DNA of 64,000 bases from Thunnus maccoyii (taxonomy: Eukaryota > Chordata > Actinopteri > Scombriformes > Scombridae), in NCBI RefSeq assembly GCF_910596095.1, contig NC_056536.1, forward strand, positions 15,704,791 to 15,768,790, written 5' to 3'. Below are positions 37,639-49,600 of the stretch, piece by piece. The position numbers were made by a program, and so were the translations under genes. The notes beneath the pieces are model-generated. The model saw nothing but the letters and a program-made list of their open reading frames with translations. It was not told where the DNA came from and did no database searches. The stretch's first letter is position 1. Each line of letters opens with the position of its first letter.

Positions 37639-40418
37639 ATGTCAGTCAACGGGAAAGTCCTCCCACACACTCCGCTGGCGGTGGACTTCTGGCAGGTGAG
37701 GAAGTGTCCTGGCACCCGGCTGTTCTTCCTGTCCCACATGCACAGCGACCACACGGTGGGTCTGACCTCCACCTGGAGCAACAGACCCATCTACTGCTCC
37801 CCGACCACTGCCACTCTGCTGAGACTCAAGCTGCAGGTGAGGGTCTTACGGTCAGCCGTGACAGTTTAAATTAACATTAAGATTTCACGTTATTTCTCTG
37901 CCTCAGGACAGTTTGCTCAGTACTGGTTTATGTGTGTTGTGATGGAGAAACTGGGAGCTGTGTAGAGTTATTAGAGTAACTGGCCACCTTAGTTCCTGGC
38001 TTCATAAGGCAATGATTGTTATATAGAGCTACTACTGAATGAGATTTTGCATTTAAAGCGTTCATATCTGTTTATAGTGCGACAATTAGTCGATTAATTT
38101 ATTAGTCTAAGTGAAAACACAAAATATTTGCTGGCTGAAGCTTCTCAAATGTGAGGATTTGAAGCCTTTTCTGTGTCATACATGACAGTAAATGGAACAT
38201 CTCCAGTGACCCGTCATGTTCATATATAAGCATCTGCATTTGTTTCTCCACTGATTTATACAAGTCTTTAATTTGCTGTGTGTGTAGCTTCAATAATGAA
38301 TAAGAAGATATAGAATATACTGTATGTTTGCATAACTTTGTGTGAGTGTGTTTCAGAGGAAAACTGGGGATTGAAGTGGTTTAGAACACGGCAGATGTGT
38401 TGTTATATTAACGTTTTTCTGCTTGTTTCTACTTCCGCTCAGGTGAAAGAACAGTGGATCCATCCATTGGAAGTGGCCGAGCAACACCTGCTCCCACTGG
38501 ATGACATCGGCAAGGAGACGCTGACAGTCACACTGATAGATGCCAACCACTGTCCAGGAGCTGTCATGTTTCTCTTTGAAGGCTACTTTGGCTCTATACT
38601 GTACACTGGTCAGTGTCTAGGATTTAGGAAATATTATGTAATTTACTTTTGCTTTATCACATGATATTAAAATATGTACAGCTACTATATAGAGTACAAT
38701 GTCATGGTGTGGCGTGGACACATTCTTAATTTCAGGTGACTTCAGATATTCTCCCTCGATGCTGCGTGAGCCGTGCCTGAGGACAAACACCACTATAGAT
38801 GTCCTGTACCTGGACAACACCAACTGTGACCCCAACCGCAGCCTACCCTCCAGACAGCGAGCCACTCAACAAATCAAAGAGATCATCCGCAGCCATCCCA
38901 ACCACAATGTTGTCATAGGTAATTTTGCATAGACTTTTCAAAACATGCTTTATGTGCTGTCACTTCATCTCAGAAACATGTTAATAGCTGGCTTTCTGTC
39001 GTCTGCAACTTTTGTCAGTAATCTTATTTAAAACTTAATATCTTTTATTTATTTTGTCTTACATTGTGGTCATGTGTGTTGTCGTTGAAACTGCTGAGTC
39101 AGAATTTAACACTCTCATGTGCTGCCTTGCAGGTCTGTATGCACTCGGTAAGGAGTCCCTGCTGCTGGAGCTGGCAATGGAGTTTAAAACCTGGATCGAG
39201 GTGAGCTTTGAGAGAATGGAGACCCTCAAAGCCCTTGAGCTGCCTGACGTCTTCACAACTGACCCGGGAGCCGGCCGCATCCGAGTCGTGGCGCAGTCAG
39301 AGATTTGTTCTGCCGCTTTGAACCAGTGGAACAAGGAACAACCCACTTTAGCCATCTTGCCTACCAGCAGACCGCTGGTCTCCTTCCACCCCAACGTCCA
39401 TGTGGTTCCCTACTCAGACCACTCCTCTTACCAAGAGCTGGAGGATTTTGTCTCTGCACTCAAACCTACCTCCCTGGTACCCATCGTAGGAAAATGCGTT
39501 CCTGGAAGCCTCACCGCCTTACTGCCCAGCAAAAAGCGCCACGAAATCCTGGTGCCCGAGTCAGTGCGACACTACATGTTGAGGCAGCCCGAGAGCCAGC
39601 TCAGCTCATCAGCATTCACCAGCCTTCGCCGCAGACATTTTCAACCTATTGCTCCCAAAGGGGTGGTGTTTGAGTCTCCAGTAAGGGCATCCATGAAGTC
39701 ATGTGAAGAAGCCTGGGAGGCGGAGTCCCTGGAGCAGGATGCCTCTGAGGAGGAGATGGACACAGAAAGCAGTGGAAAAGAATCTGACTCTATCCTTATC
39801 GACCTCAGCAAGAAACTCACCCCAAACAAAAACAGAGGAGGGGCAGGAGACCTGTGGAGCCTCAACATCGTCCAGACCGTCTCTGAAGAAATGTTGATGT
39901 CAGAGTCGGTGCCACTCAGTCAACTCACGCAGAGCAACTTTGTTCCCATGGAGATCCTGACAAACACCAAGGCCTGCTTGAAGCCTGTCAGGACCACAAG
40001 TGAAGCCAAAACAATCAATGAGACAGCATCGAGTGAAAATTACAATCAGCAAAGCAGACGTGGAAATGTTCAGCGCAACCACGTATTGTCAGATGGTGAC
40101 GGGAGTCAGCACGGCAGACATGGAATTGATCAGGACGATGACATCATGTTAAATGACAATAACGTGAGTCAGCACAGTGTGACATTACTGCAGAACAGCT
40201 CTGATAACTGTTCCTGCATTTCATCAAGCTACTTGTCAGAAGTGCAGCACAAGTATGTAGAGGAGATTGAGAACAGTATCCTAAAGTTTCTCCCTTTCAC
40301 AGAGGAGGACCTGAAGACATGGGGCCTCCTGCAGCAGAGCTTCCTACAACAGTTTCCTCTCTCTCCTTTACATGACGCAGAAAAGAGGTTGTCCTCTCAG
40401 ACAGATAATGTGACCTGA
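37639..40418 (+). CDS. dclre1b: Apollo/SNM1B 5' exonuclease, four exons, complete
   Basis: 5'-to-3' DNA exonuclease of the metallo-beta-lactamase/beta-CASP family. It acts in the nucleus at telomere ends and in interstrand-crosslink repair. Exons: 37639-37836, 38443-38608, 38736-38918 and 39133-40418, all with GT-AG introns and phases 0, 1, 1. The product is 610 aa, against about 532 in human. Visible motifs: AVDFW at 14-18, the metal-binding HMHSDH at 33-38, DANHCPG at 99-105, TGDFRY at 121-126, LYLDNTNCD in beta-CASP motif A, PYSDHSSY at 275-282, and the conserved GVVFESP at 359-365. The rest (about 370-610) is poorly conserved, acidic and Ser-rich. ATG 37639 is chosen because [12 protein letters not shown] aligns with the family N terminus. 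The mammalian Y-x-L-x-P TRF2-docking peptide is not at its expected place (LKFLPFT instead), but FPLSP occurs at 590-594. Confidence in identity is very high. Confidence 0.97.
38078..38220 (+). mobile_element. hAT-like repeat fragment in dclre1b intron 1
   Basis: ACAATTAGTCGATTAATTTA, CTTCTCAAATGTGAGGATTT and CATACATGACAGTAAATGG belong to the same family as the element at 36795-37092. It is a truncated internal fragment. Confidence 0.6.
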
Positions 40419-42135
40419 TCGTCAGGTTTTTGCCTTTCTTTAGAGGCCTTTTTGTTTCATGTCTGTTTGTGTGTGTATTTTAACAGAAGCACTTTAAAAC
40501 TGTCACACTATGTCTTTTGCTTTTTCCTTGGTACTGTCCTAATTTATATAATTTTCCTTATGGTGCGTCTATTTTGTGTGGTTGGCAGTAACCTGGAGTT
40601 TAGAAAAACAGGTGTGTGATGAAAAAGTTTGTCCTTGGACTGGACCAGAAAGTCACTGACCAAACTTTGCACTCACCTTTCATCACGGCAGTCTTGGCCT
40701 CCTGGATGTTGTAATTCTTTGTAATTCTTTCTGTGGTCAAAGTCATTTGTTTGTGGTGGAAAAAAATAATCACTGATTTATGGAGCGGTATATAAATTAC
40801 ACACCATGGATGGGGCTGAAGCACAGCTTACAGTCAACTGTAATTGATATTTGCAGAGTCATGTTTTTACAATATAGATAAGTAAGCTAATTACTGTACT
40901 GTTTTTGCCTTGATAGCCAGCTGTCTCAAAACACTGGTCGCTTTTTCGTCCTTCATTTTTTGAGCAAGTCAAAGTGAGAGTCAGGGGATTTGAAATGTGT
41001 TGAAACTCCAGAGGATGGAGGAGTTTTTGCTGTAAAGTGAGCTGAAAGCCAAAATCTCAGTGCAGTTGGAGCCTAAAAGCTGAAATAAAGTGATAAAATT
41101 TGCCATATTCCAGATGAGCCTTTTTCACTCAAACTTTCCTTTTTTCTGCTGTGTGTCAGTCGTGGCCTTTTTATTTTTAAAGTCTCACATTGCTGTCAGT
41201 TGGTTCCCATTAAAAATGTATTGTGGTTTTGGTGGCAGTTCTGAGTCAAGTGAAAGTTGCAACACTGGTATTTTATAATGGAAAAGTATACTTCCTGTGA
41301 TGAGTTTTTTCTTTTTTGAGAGTTTGGAGAAGATGATGTGCAATTTAAGTATTTTTTCCCAGATGTTCTCTAGCAGCTGCAATAGTGTTTTTTCTTTGTT
41401 AGTCTGAAGACAAATGTGTTTGAAACACTGCTCAGTAGCACCAAAACACTCTCAGACCAACATTTTATTTCTTAGTAATTGGTCTTATTGGGGGAAAAAA
41501 CTACTTGTGTTAAATCACATGCATGTGTACTGAATAGCACTATTACAGTTTAATGTGAGTTCCATAAAGTTGTTTAACCACATTTGCCAACTTTAAAAAG
41601 TAGCTGCTGTTATGTTTTTTCCATGTTTGGATCAGAGTTGACGTAAACCAGCTGCGTGCAGCTCAGCTGCCCTCAGTGGGAAGTTAACAGATCACTCTGG
41701 CAGTTTTAATCCTACGCGTTGGACTACAGTCCTCTGTGAACCTTGTAGGAGAGCTGTAAACTTTGTGAAACCACACTTTGCCTTTTTGTTTGGTGAAAAA
41801 AAATTCTTTTGGCTATGGGTCATTCAGACTAAAAGAAAGATGAAAGACCATTTTCCCATTCAAGTCAGTGGGAAAGTGGTCTCAAGTCTTTTGGACCCCA
41901 TTGTACATATTCAAATGTAATTTACATACCACCTTGTCTGTGAAGTTATTTAGGGTATGAAAAGGTAAACCTGTGTTTACTGTATTTATGTCTGTCTTTC
42001 ACATTTATGAACAAAGCAGCATTGTTTGTTTGGTGAAGGAAAATTCAATGAGTGTTTGTGAAGAAAAAAAGAATTCAAACTGTTGTACATGTAACTGTTA
42101 TTTGTATGTTGAATAAAGACTTCATATGTGTTAAT
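40419..42135 (+). other. dclre1b 3' UTR
   Basis: About 1.7 kb of non-coding sequence from the stop codon to the AATAAA at 42112-42117 and its GT-rich follow-up (ATGTGTTAATTGTGTCTT). An earlier AATAAA at 41084-41089 could give a shorter 0.7-kb UTR, so alternative polyadenylation is possible. Confidence 0.6.
42112..42117 (+). terminator. dclre1b poly(A) signal
   Basis: AATAAA within TTGAATAAAGAC, followed within 30 nt by a GT-rich element. It is the best-formed signal after the stop codon. Confidence 0.6.
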
Positions 42136-42261
42136 TGTGTCTTAAATAAATTACTCTTTTATTTGCAAATAAATGTCCTTTGGTGGATCTGAAAATGATC
42201 TTTTTAGGCCTGATGACTAAAGAGCTCCACCTCACAACAGTTTAAGAGCTTTTCTTTTAAA

Positions 42262-42870
42262 CAGGGTTTCTGCAGGTCTATTAAAGTTGTAAAAACATTG
42301 GATTCAGTTCCCTCAAGAGAAGGTCAGAAGTTGAATAGTCCTTCATTTCAGTTGCAAAGGTCTTGATTTTTTTTCTTTCTAAGCATATACATCAACATAA
42401 CTTTTTTTTGCATGTGTTCGCAGGCTGTCAGGAGATATTCTACATCTATAAATTACATGTTAGACCATTGTGGATCGGTGCTGCAGGAAGCTGTTTAATC
42501 ATATTTTATGGAATTTCAATCTGCGCCATCAGACCTGTAGTCACTGCTAGCTACAGTAGCTAGGAGGCTCATCATCTTGTAATGGGCTTAAAGTGAAGAT
42601 TTGAGGAATAATTTAAATTGATTAATCATTTTTAATTGGTGGATCATCCATCAATCATCCATTTTCTGCAGCTTATCCAGGTTCAGGTCATGCTAATTTA
42701 ATCAATCACCATATATCATAGAAATTATGGTTATATACTGCTGAGAAGTACTGAGAAAATGTGATATATTGATAAGTTAGTAGGCCATATTCAGCTCATG
42801 TAACAGGTATTAAATTGCATTCTATGTGGTATTAAAAAGTCTAAAATTGGTGAACCCTGCAGAAACCCTG
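42262..42870. mobile_element. hAT-like MITE, about 0.6 kb
   Basis: Perfect 15-bp terminal inverted repeats: CAGGGTTTCTGCAGG on the left and CCTGCAGAAACCCTG on the right. Internal sequence flanking the ends (TATTAAAGTTGTAAAAACAT, GTATTAAAAAGTCTAAAATT) fits a common fish element. An 8-bp target duplication is not clear. No transposase frame. Confidence 0.75.
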
Positions 42871-45454
42871 AAACAGCTGTTTCCTGTTGCAATGCTGTTA
42901 TTCTCCCCTAAGATGGCAGTAGTTTGTTAGAAATTTCAGCTGATATTTGTGCTGGTGTTATTTCTAATTTAATTAGGGTTTTAGGCTTTTGCAGCACATT
43001 TGATTCCTGTAAAAAATTAAAAAAAAAAAAATCATACAACATGCTGAGCAGTAATGACTCAGCTCTCAACAAAATCCCACTGTCCCTCCACGGTTTATAA
43101 TAACATTATAATGCCAATTAAGATGATAAAAATGCTACATCAGTGTTATGTGTTACAGCAGCTGATGAATACAGAAACAGGCTGATTCAGGCTGAAAATG
43201 AGCAGAAGCCTGCTATGTTCTTAATGTCAGAGCCAAACTCAGAGCAGTTTAAGTCTTTCCACATTTCTACAAAGACTGTGTGTTTATATGAATACAGCAT
43301 TGAAGCATGCATACTGCACTCCCCGACTACAGAGCAGGACTGGCTGTCTGTCACTGCAGCCACCACAGAAGGGTAGTTTGGAGGTCTGCATATTTTGTGG
43401 TGCCCCTGATTAACAACCACAGATAACCTTATCCTCCATCCACTAATGACACATGACCTTTTCCTCTTATAGTCCACACTCCAGCAGAGGGTGGGCTCTA
43501 AACAGTAATGTTTACCTGGAAGAACGACAAGAAATTAATAACTTAATAAAACTTACTTCACTGGAATACAACATGTCCTCACAGCTTTAATAGCCTCATT
43601 TATATTATATATTTTGCTGTGTTATACATCTCTACCTCATCACCTCCTAATAGCTCTAAACAAACAAGCATCGATCCAGCTGTATACACATTTTTAGTTG
43701 GCCCTGTTCCCATGTCCCCTTACACAGCGCTTTGAAAAAGTGCCTAATAAAGTTGTGCGCTGTGTTCAGAGAGCTCAGAGGCGTCATGCTGATACATCAT
43801 AAATCACCGTCAGCGGGTTGTCAGATTGACATGAGCTGCCAACAGGAGTCTCATCTCGTGCGCATAAAGGATGAATGAGCGGCTTGTGTGGGGCTCCTCC
43901 GCATGTGGGAGGAGGCAGAACAGGGATTAACAATCAGACACGAGCTCAGAGGCAACTGTGTGCAGCCGAATACAGATGATGTCTCCGCTGCCGGACACAG
44001 GAGTGCCACAGGGCTCTAACATGGGGCCGATGTTAAAGTCTGTGAGATGCCCTATCGTCCTGGATATAACTGCTCTAAAAGGACTCCAGGTTTTCAGATC
44101 CTGAGACACAAGAATATATTGTTTTAGGGTGGGTGTGTGTGAGTGGTAATCTGTGTTGACAGCAAAGGGGACACACTCTTGTACTCCTGAGATCGGTTGA
44201 ATTGTAATCAGGTCAAGACAACACCCAAGATTGAATTTGCATTAAGATTCCTGCATATTTTACATAAACCTACATTTTTTCTGCAGCTGCCCAAATGCTA
44301 TTTTAAGGTAGCGTGCTTGTATCGCAAAAACAGAAAACATGTTTGTGATGAAAAAAATAATAATTCGAGAGGAAAAAAGTGCATTTTTTCTTTTTCCTTT
44401 TTTTACACCATGCGAGAATATGATGCCCTGGCAGTGAGGCCAGGAAATGAAAGGAAATGGAGTATCACATACCCCCCACAGGTGCAGCAGCAGGGTATTA
44501 AAGCTAAAGTAATGGATTCCTCACACACACCATTACTTCAAAGTGGAAATCATAAGGACGTTGCTACCTGTGAGGCCAAGCCCTGCTACTGGAGGTAAAA
44601 CTGCTTATAGAACGAGGCGGCTGTTGCAATTCACTCAACTTCCCTTCAGCACAAGTTAATATTTCCATTAAGGGTGGTGATCTGATTTTCACAGACTCCT
44701 GTTAACTTCATGTCTTTGTAATGTTACAGTTTTATCAAACAGAGAGAATTGGTGTCCACAGAAGTCAACCAGATTGACAGTGTGAGTGTGTTAGCATGTT
44801 TTTTTTATTTTCTTCTGGTTGTTGTTAAGACGGGAAGCATCCAGCTGTGTGATTTATTGCTCTGTTGAGACAAGAGCTCTCAATACATTCTTCAACTGTC
44901 ACTATGTACTAAAACTCAGTTCCCCTAAAGACCCACAAATAAAAAAGTTAATGCACTTGACAAGCTGGAACACCAAACTTCTGTCCTGTGTTGAAGTACT
45001 AAATCACAGAGTCCCAGATTCACTGCGACTGTACAATAATATAATAAAGTCCTGGACTCTGTGAACGGGTCAGCAGAAGGATTTGTTCATAGAGTCATTA
45101 TGATCTGAGTCTGGATGTTACAATGAGTGCATCGTTTAAGTGTTGATTATCAGCCTTAATGGGAGCGTGGTGGATGACTGGTTTAAGAACTGTTCCCTCA
45201 CCCACTTTGCTAGATTTATTCTGTAATATTATGAATCATTTAATACAAATCCTTAAATATCACCAAACATTTTAAATATCTTATCTATTTCATGTTTTGT
45301 CCTTTTTGTATCCTTAAGATGAATCAGCTGTGGCTGCTTCTGACATGGTCATGAAAGAAAAAACAGCTGAATGTCATTTTGTCTTCATGTGTCACTGGTG
45401 AAAATACCCTCAAGATTCACTTTAACTTTAAGTCTTCACTTTAACCTCATAGAA
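42871..45454. other. Intergenic, no genes recognised
   Basis: A poly-A run near 43017-43031 and short open frames with no recognisable domain. No RNA gene or confident repeat. Confidence 0.45.
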
Positions 45455-46688
45455 CAGCGGTTTCCAACCTTTTTTGTCCCCCAAAGCCCCATCAGAGGCT
45501 AGTTTCTCTGAGAAAACAGAGACTGTGGTCAAGACAAATGATTGTGTGGGATTGTTGGTTTTCAGGTGTTGTCTTTTCTTTCTTTTTCCAGTATGTTCGC
45601 ATTTGCATTTGTACTATTATAACCAATTTGAGAGGGACTGCTTTCAGCTATTCATTTAGACTTTTCTGCTCACTTGGTAACTAGTTTTCAAGTTCTCCAC
45701 TGCAGCACTTGGTGTTGAGGTGTTTCAGCAGACCCTGTGCAGTCGACCTCATAGCTCATAGCTAGAAGGTTTGCTGTTTATTGTGACAACAGTAAACCTT
45801 TAAACTAGTAAACCAGCTTCATCTTTAACTTTACAGTCCCCAAGTGGAAATTGGTCTTCCAGTCATGGGAAACATAGAACACAAAGACACTTGAAGAAGA
45901 TGCATAAAATAGAATAAAATGCATAAAACATTTTGTAAAAATATGCAAAACATAAACACTAAAGCCCAACATGCAAGCTCACATAAAATACAATGTACAC
46001 CAAGTGACAGTATAACATAAAACCTGGAGTGCACACTAAAGACCAAGTACTGTACACATTTGTTATTGTTGGAAATACAAACTCTAGTTACTGCAGATGT
46101 ACCACCTGAGGTACAAGTACTCAGTGGTGGGATGTAATTAAATACATTTAAGTACTGTACTTACAGTAAGTACAAGTCTGAGGTACTTGTACTTCACTTG
46201 GGTATTTCCATGTTGTGCTACTTTATACTGTACTTGTACTAGTTTTCAGAGAGAAATGTATTTGTTTACTCCACTGCATTTATAATATATATATTATATA
46301 AGATAAATGATTTTACAGACAAATGAGATGATCACCTTATAAAATATTAGTCAGTGCTGCAGATTAAACTAGGGTAGGGTAACAATAGGTTAAGTTGCTC
46401 TATCAATTATAACACATGTTGCTTACATATTAGTTCACCAGTGATAATAATCATCCAATAATATGATAGATCTTTATGACAGGGGCCATTCTGCTGCCTA
46501 ATGAGAACTTTAACTGTTGATACTTTAAGTGGATACCGCTAATAATACTTTTACTTAAATAAAGTTATGAGTGCAGGACTTTTATCTGTCATGGAGTGTT
46601 TTTATGTTGAGGTATTGATACTTTTACCTAAGTACGTTATCTTCATACTTCTTCTATCACTGCAAACACCTTTGGTTGGGAATCACAA
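45455..46688. mobile_element. Possible hAT-like repeat enclosing another repeat
   Basis: The left end CAGCGGTTTCCAACCTTTTT and the inverted-looking GGTTGGGAATCAC at 46674-46686 resemble the two ends of a common fish hAT-like element. The inverted match is about 10 of 15 bases. The element at 46122-46662 lies just inside the right end, suggesting nesting. Confidence 0.35.
46122..46662. mobile_element. hAT-like MITE (CAGTGGTGG ends)
   Basis: Begins CAGTGGTGGGATGTAATTAA and ends CTTCTTCTATCACTG, an imperfect inverted pair. The interior has GAGGTACTTGTACTTCACTT, TTTACTCCACTGCATTTATA and AGTGCAGGACTTTTATCTG. This matches one of the most widespread fish non-autonomous repeats. The open frame starting near 46567 runs out of this element and is not considered a gene. 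Confidence 0.8.
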
Positions 46689-49600
46689 CCTTGCTATGAG
46701 TTCAGCTTTTCAGCACCACGGACAGCACGCAGTGAACTCCATTACCATGAATCAGCCTAAAATTATTAGAAGTTGTGGCGATTTTTCTCATCTTACATTT
46801 CCAGAAACATTAATCAGTGATGCAGAAGAAGTCCTCGTTCCCTGTGAAGCATCACATCTTGACTACAGCAGTCTGAAGCAGAGGACAGCAAAGTTAAACC
46901 ATGTATGACCCGACACAGCTGACACAAGGACTTTCCTGGAGGCGAACAGAGCGGCACTTTAACTCGGCCTCAGAGAAAGATTATTCCTTATTTCATGTCC
47001 ACTTTAATGTCTCAAAATACTGAGTCTGTCAGTTTTTTAACAGCCGTCAAAGATAACGTCTCTCTGACAGAGCGGCGTGGGACATGAGCACCAGCTCAGA
47101 GCTCAGTATAGGTGATATCAGAGGAGAAGCGAAAGCCTTTCAGCCGTCTGGGTTAGACAATAAGAAAGCCACTGGTTTCTGCACTTTGTAGTGATTTCTC
47201 TCAGTCCCCTTTTCCCCCGACTGTCGCAGAGAGTGGGAACGATGAAGCTGAGCTGTGTCACACCCACACAGCAGCAGAGGCTGTTATCTTTTCGCTCACA
47301 GTCTACCGCTATTTATGTTGCCTCTGCCAGTGTTTTCCATGTGTGGGGGTACACAAACAAATGGCAACGTATGTGTTTATGCGCCTTCTGAGGGGGTAAA
47401 TACACAAGGATGAGCAGGAGAAAGAGGGATGGGACTGAGCACAGCAGTCACAAAACATCTCTGTTGATAGAAAAAAAGAATTTCAGGGCAGCAGAAACAA
47501 AAGCTGCCAAACTTCAGCCAAAAAAACAAGCAATTATTTTCAGAAATGTAGCTGTAGTTTTGTGACTTTCATAGACGATAATGTTGAGTGATTCTCTTTC
47601 CCACAAACCATCGTTAAAAACTGCAAGTTTCCAGCAATGTTCACCCTAATTCTGGAGACACATCATGTGTTGATGGGAATCATTAAATGTTGTTTATATG
47701 ATTCTGCATGTATGAAGCTTCTGAGCCTCACAAGAAACGGCAGCGCTGTAGTGAACAGTCTAACTCATTCATCACATTCTCTCACATCAAAAGAGCCTTG
47801 ATCAGGCAGCCTTGAATTCACCAGGAGAGACGTTTTTTCCTTCTATTTTCTCTTCATCCAAGGAGCAGTCATTCATCACTCTCTCTTTGTTAAGATCCCA
47901 TAAGACCATAGGGAGTCTCCGGCTTACGCAGGCCCAGATCCAGCAGCTTGTGGATGGCTCACAGGACAGTGCTTCCCTATGGGGGCTCCGTCTTCCCCTC
48001 GTCTCTCCTACTGTACTCTTCATGCTCTCTCCCGCTGTCTCTCCTCCTCGCTACACTCTTCCTCCCTCCTCTGCGCTCTCTCTAATCTCCTTTACTCCTC
48101 GTTCCAGCCTCCCACCCTTCCTCCCTCCTCTGTCCACTTGCCAGCTTTTCTTCCCTCGCTCTCATCTTTAAAGTCACCGCTCACCTTCCTCCCATATATT
48201 CTCCTTTACCCGCCTCCTCTTCTCTCTCTCTTCTCCTGCCACAGAGATTACACTCCTGGCTCCAGGTCATCAAGGAGGTAATCTAAAGTGTAATAAGTTA
48301 AGGTAATCTATTTTGGCAGTGCAGGAGGTATTATCTGCGCACTATGTGAATCTACCGCCTACTTTCACGTATTTGAAATATCCAAAGCCTTTTACTGCAT
48401 GACAGGGTTTGTCAGGCCAGGCATTGTGTGCACTTTTCAGTGTGTTGCTAAATGGCACACATCAACCAGGGAATGGCTCTCACTGCTTAAAATGGTTTAT
48501 GGCTGCTGGCAGCATCAGCACTCTGAGATGTAGCTGCCATTTGATTTGCGTCAGAACTAGACAGTGTCTTATATTTCTAGAGGGGATCTTTTTCTTTTTG
48601 TAAAATTATACTTCTCCCTTTATTTAGCAATTCATACAGACACATTTATTAGGTCATAGTGTAGATTTTGCAGTGACTAATAAATTAGGAAAGAAAGGAC
48701 AATGGCACATAATAAGAACAAAAACAATAAATACATTATTTTATAGTGTGTTTATATGTTCAACTAAGACTAAGACTTTCATATGTTCATAACTGTCTTG
48801 TCTTTTTTTTAGAAAAAATATTTAACAACTAAGACTTATGAAAAGAAAAAAGGAAAACAAAACAAAAAAGAAGAGCAATATTAATTTTTGCTGTTTTGTC
48901 TTTTTCCCCCCTAATTTTTAGGGGAAAAAAATCATCACATCTCTATCCTTGTCCTTTTTCTGTTTTTTCTTTTTGATAAAAGTGAAGCACACTGTATTCA
49001 TTTGTAGAAAATATTCTGTTTTATATTCATTATTATTAAAAGCATGTGTGAAGCTACACTGACCATCCCTCACTTCCCCTCCCTATGTATGCATAAACAG
49101 TATATCATATGAGTATGATATCCCAGAATAGTTCAGGCAGCAGTCTGTTTACTGTTCAGATGATTACAGCTGTATTGATATTCAGTTTATGAGGTTCACT
49201 CTGGGTTATTTACCTTCACAGTAGCCTCCTGTTCTGTGTTCTGGCAGATGGAATCAAATAAAATATCACTAAAATACTCCTGACACTTTCAATTTCAGTG
49301 TTGTTTTTGTCCGTAATGGGAATGCTTTTTTTGTGGGGAACAGGCTGTTTAAGCATGCAGCTAAGAGTAAATAAGGCTCATTCTGCCAGGATGTAATGAT
49401 ATTCAGCTCATTGGACTCCCTGCTGAGAAGTCAGCACTCTCAGGTACTCTGGCTCTTCTCCATTCTGTATTTGCTGATGTTATTAATGTGCGTGGTGCTT
49501 TGGTACTTTTTTTAACGTCAATTTTCATCCCTTCAAGGGAAAATGTGATATTTATCTTTGTGCTGAGGTTATTGTAAAATGAATATCTGAACAGGTAACC

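Noticed and set aside
39054..39132. An apparent start of the large Apollo frame at 39054
   Set aside because: This is intron sequence read through into exon 4. The acceptor at 39131-39132 and phase match to exon 3 place the exon start at 39133.
46567..46908. A 113-codon plus-strand frame with a hydrophobic N terminus
   Set aside because: Its first part is the end of a hAT-like MITE and the rest resembles no protein; no splice or promoter support.
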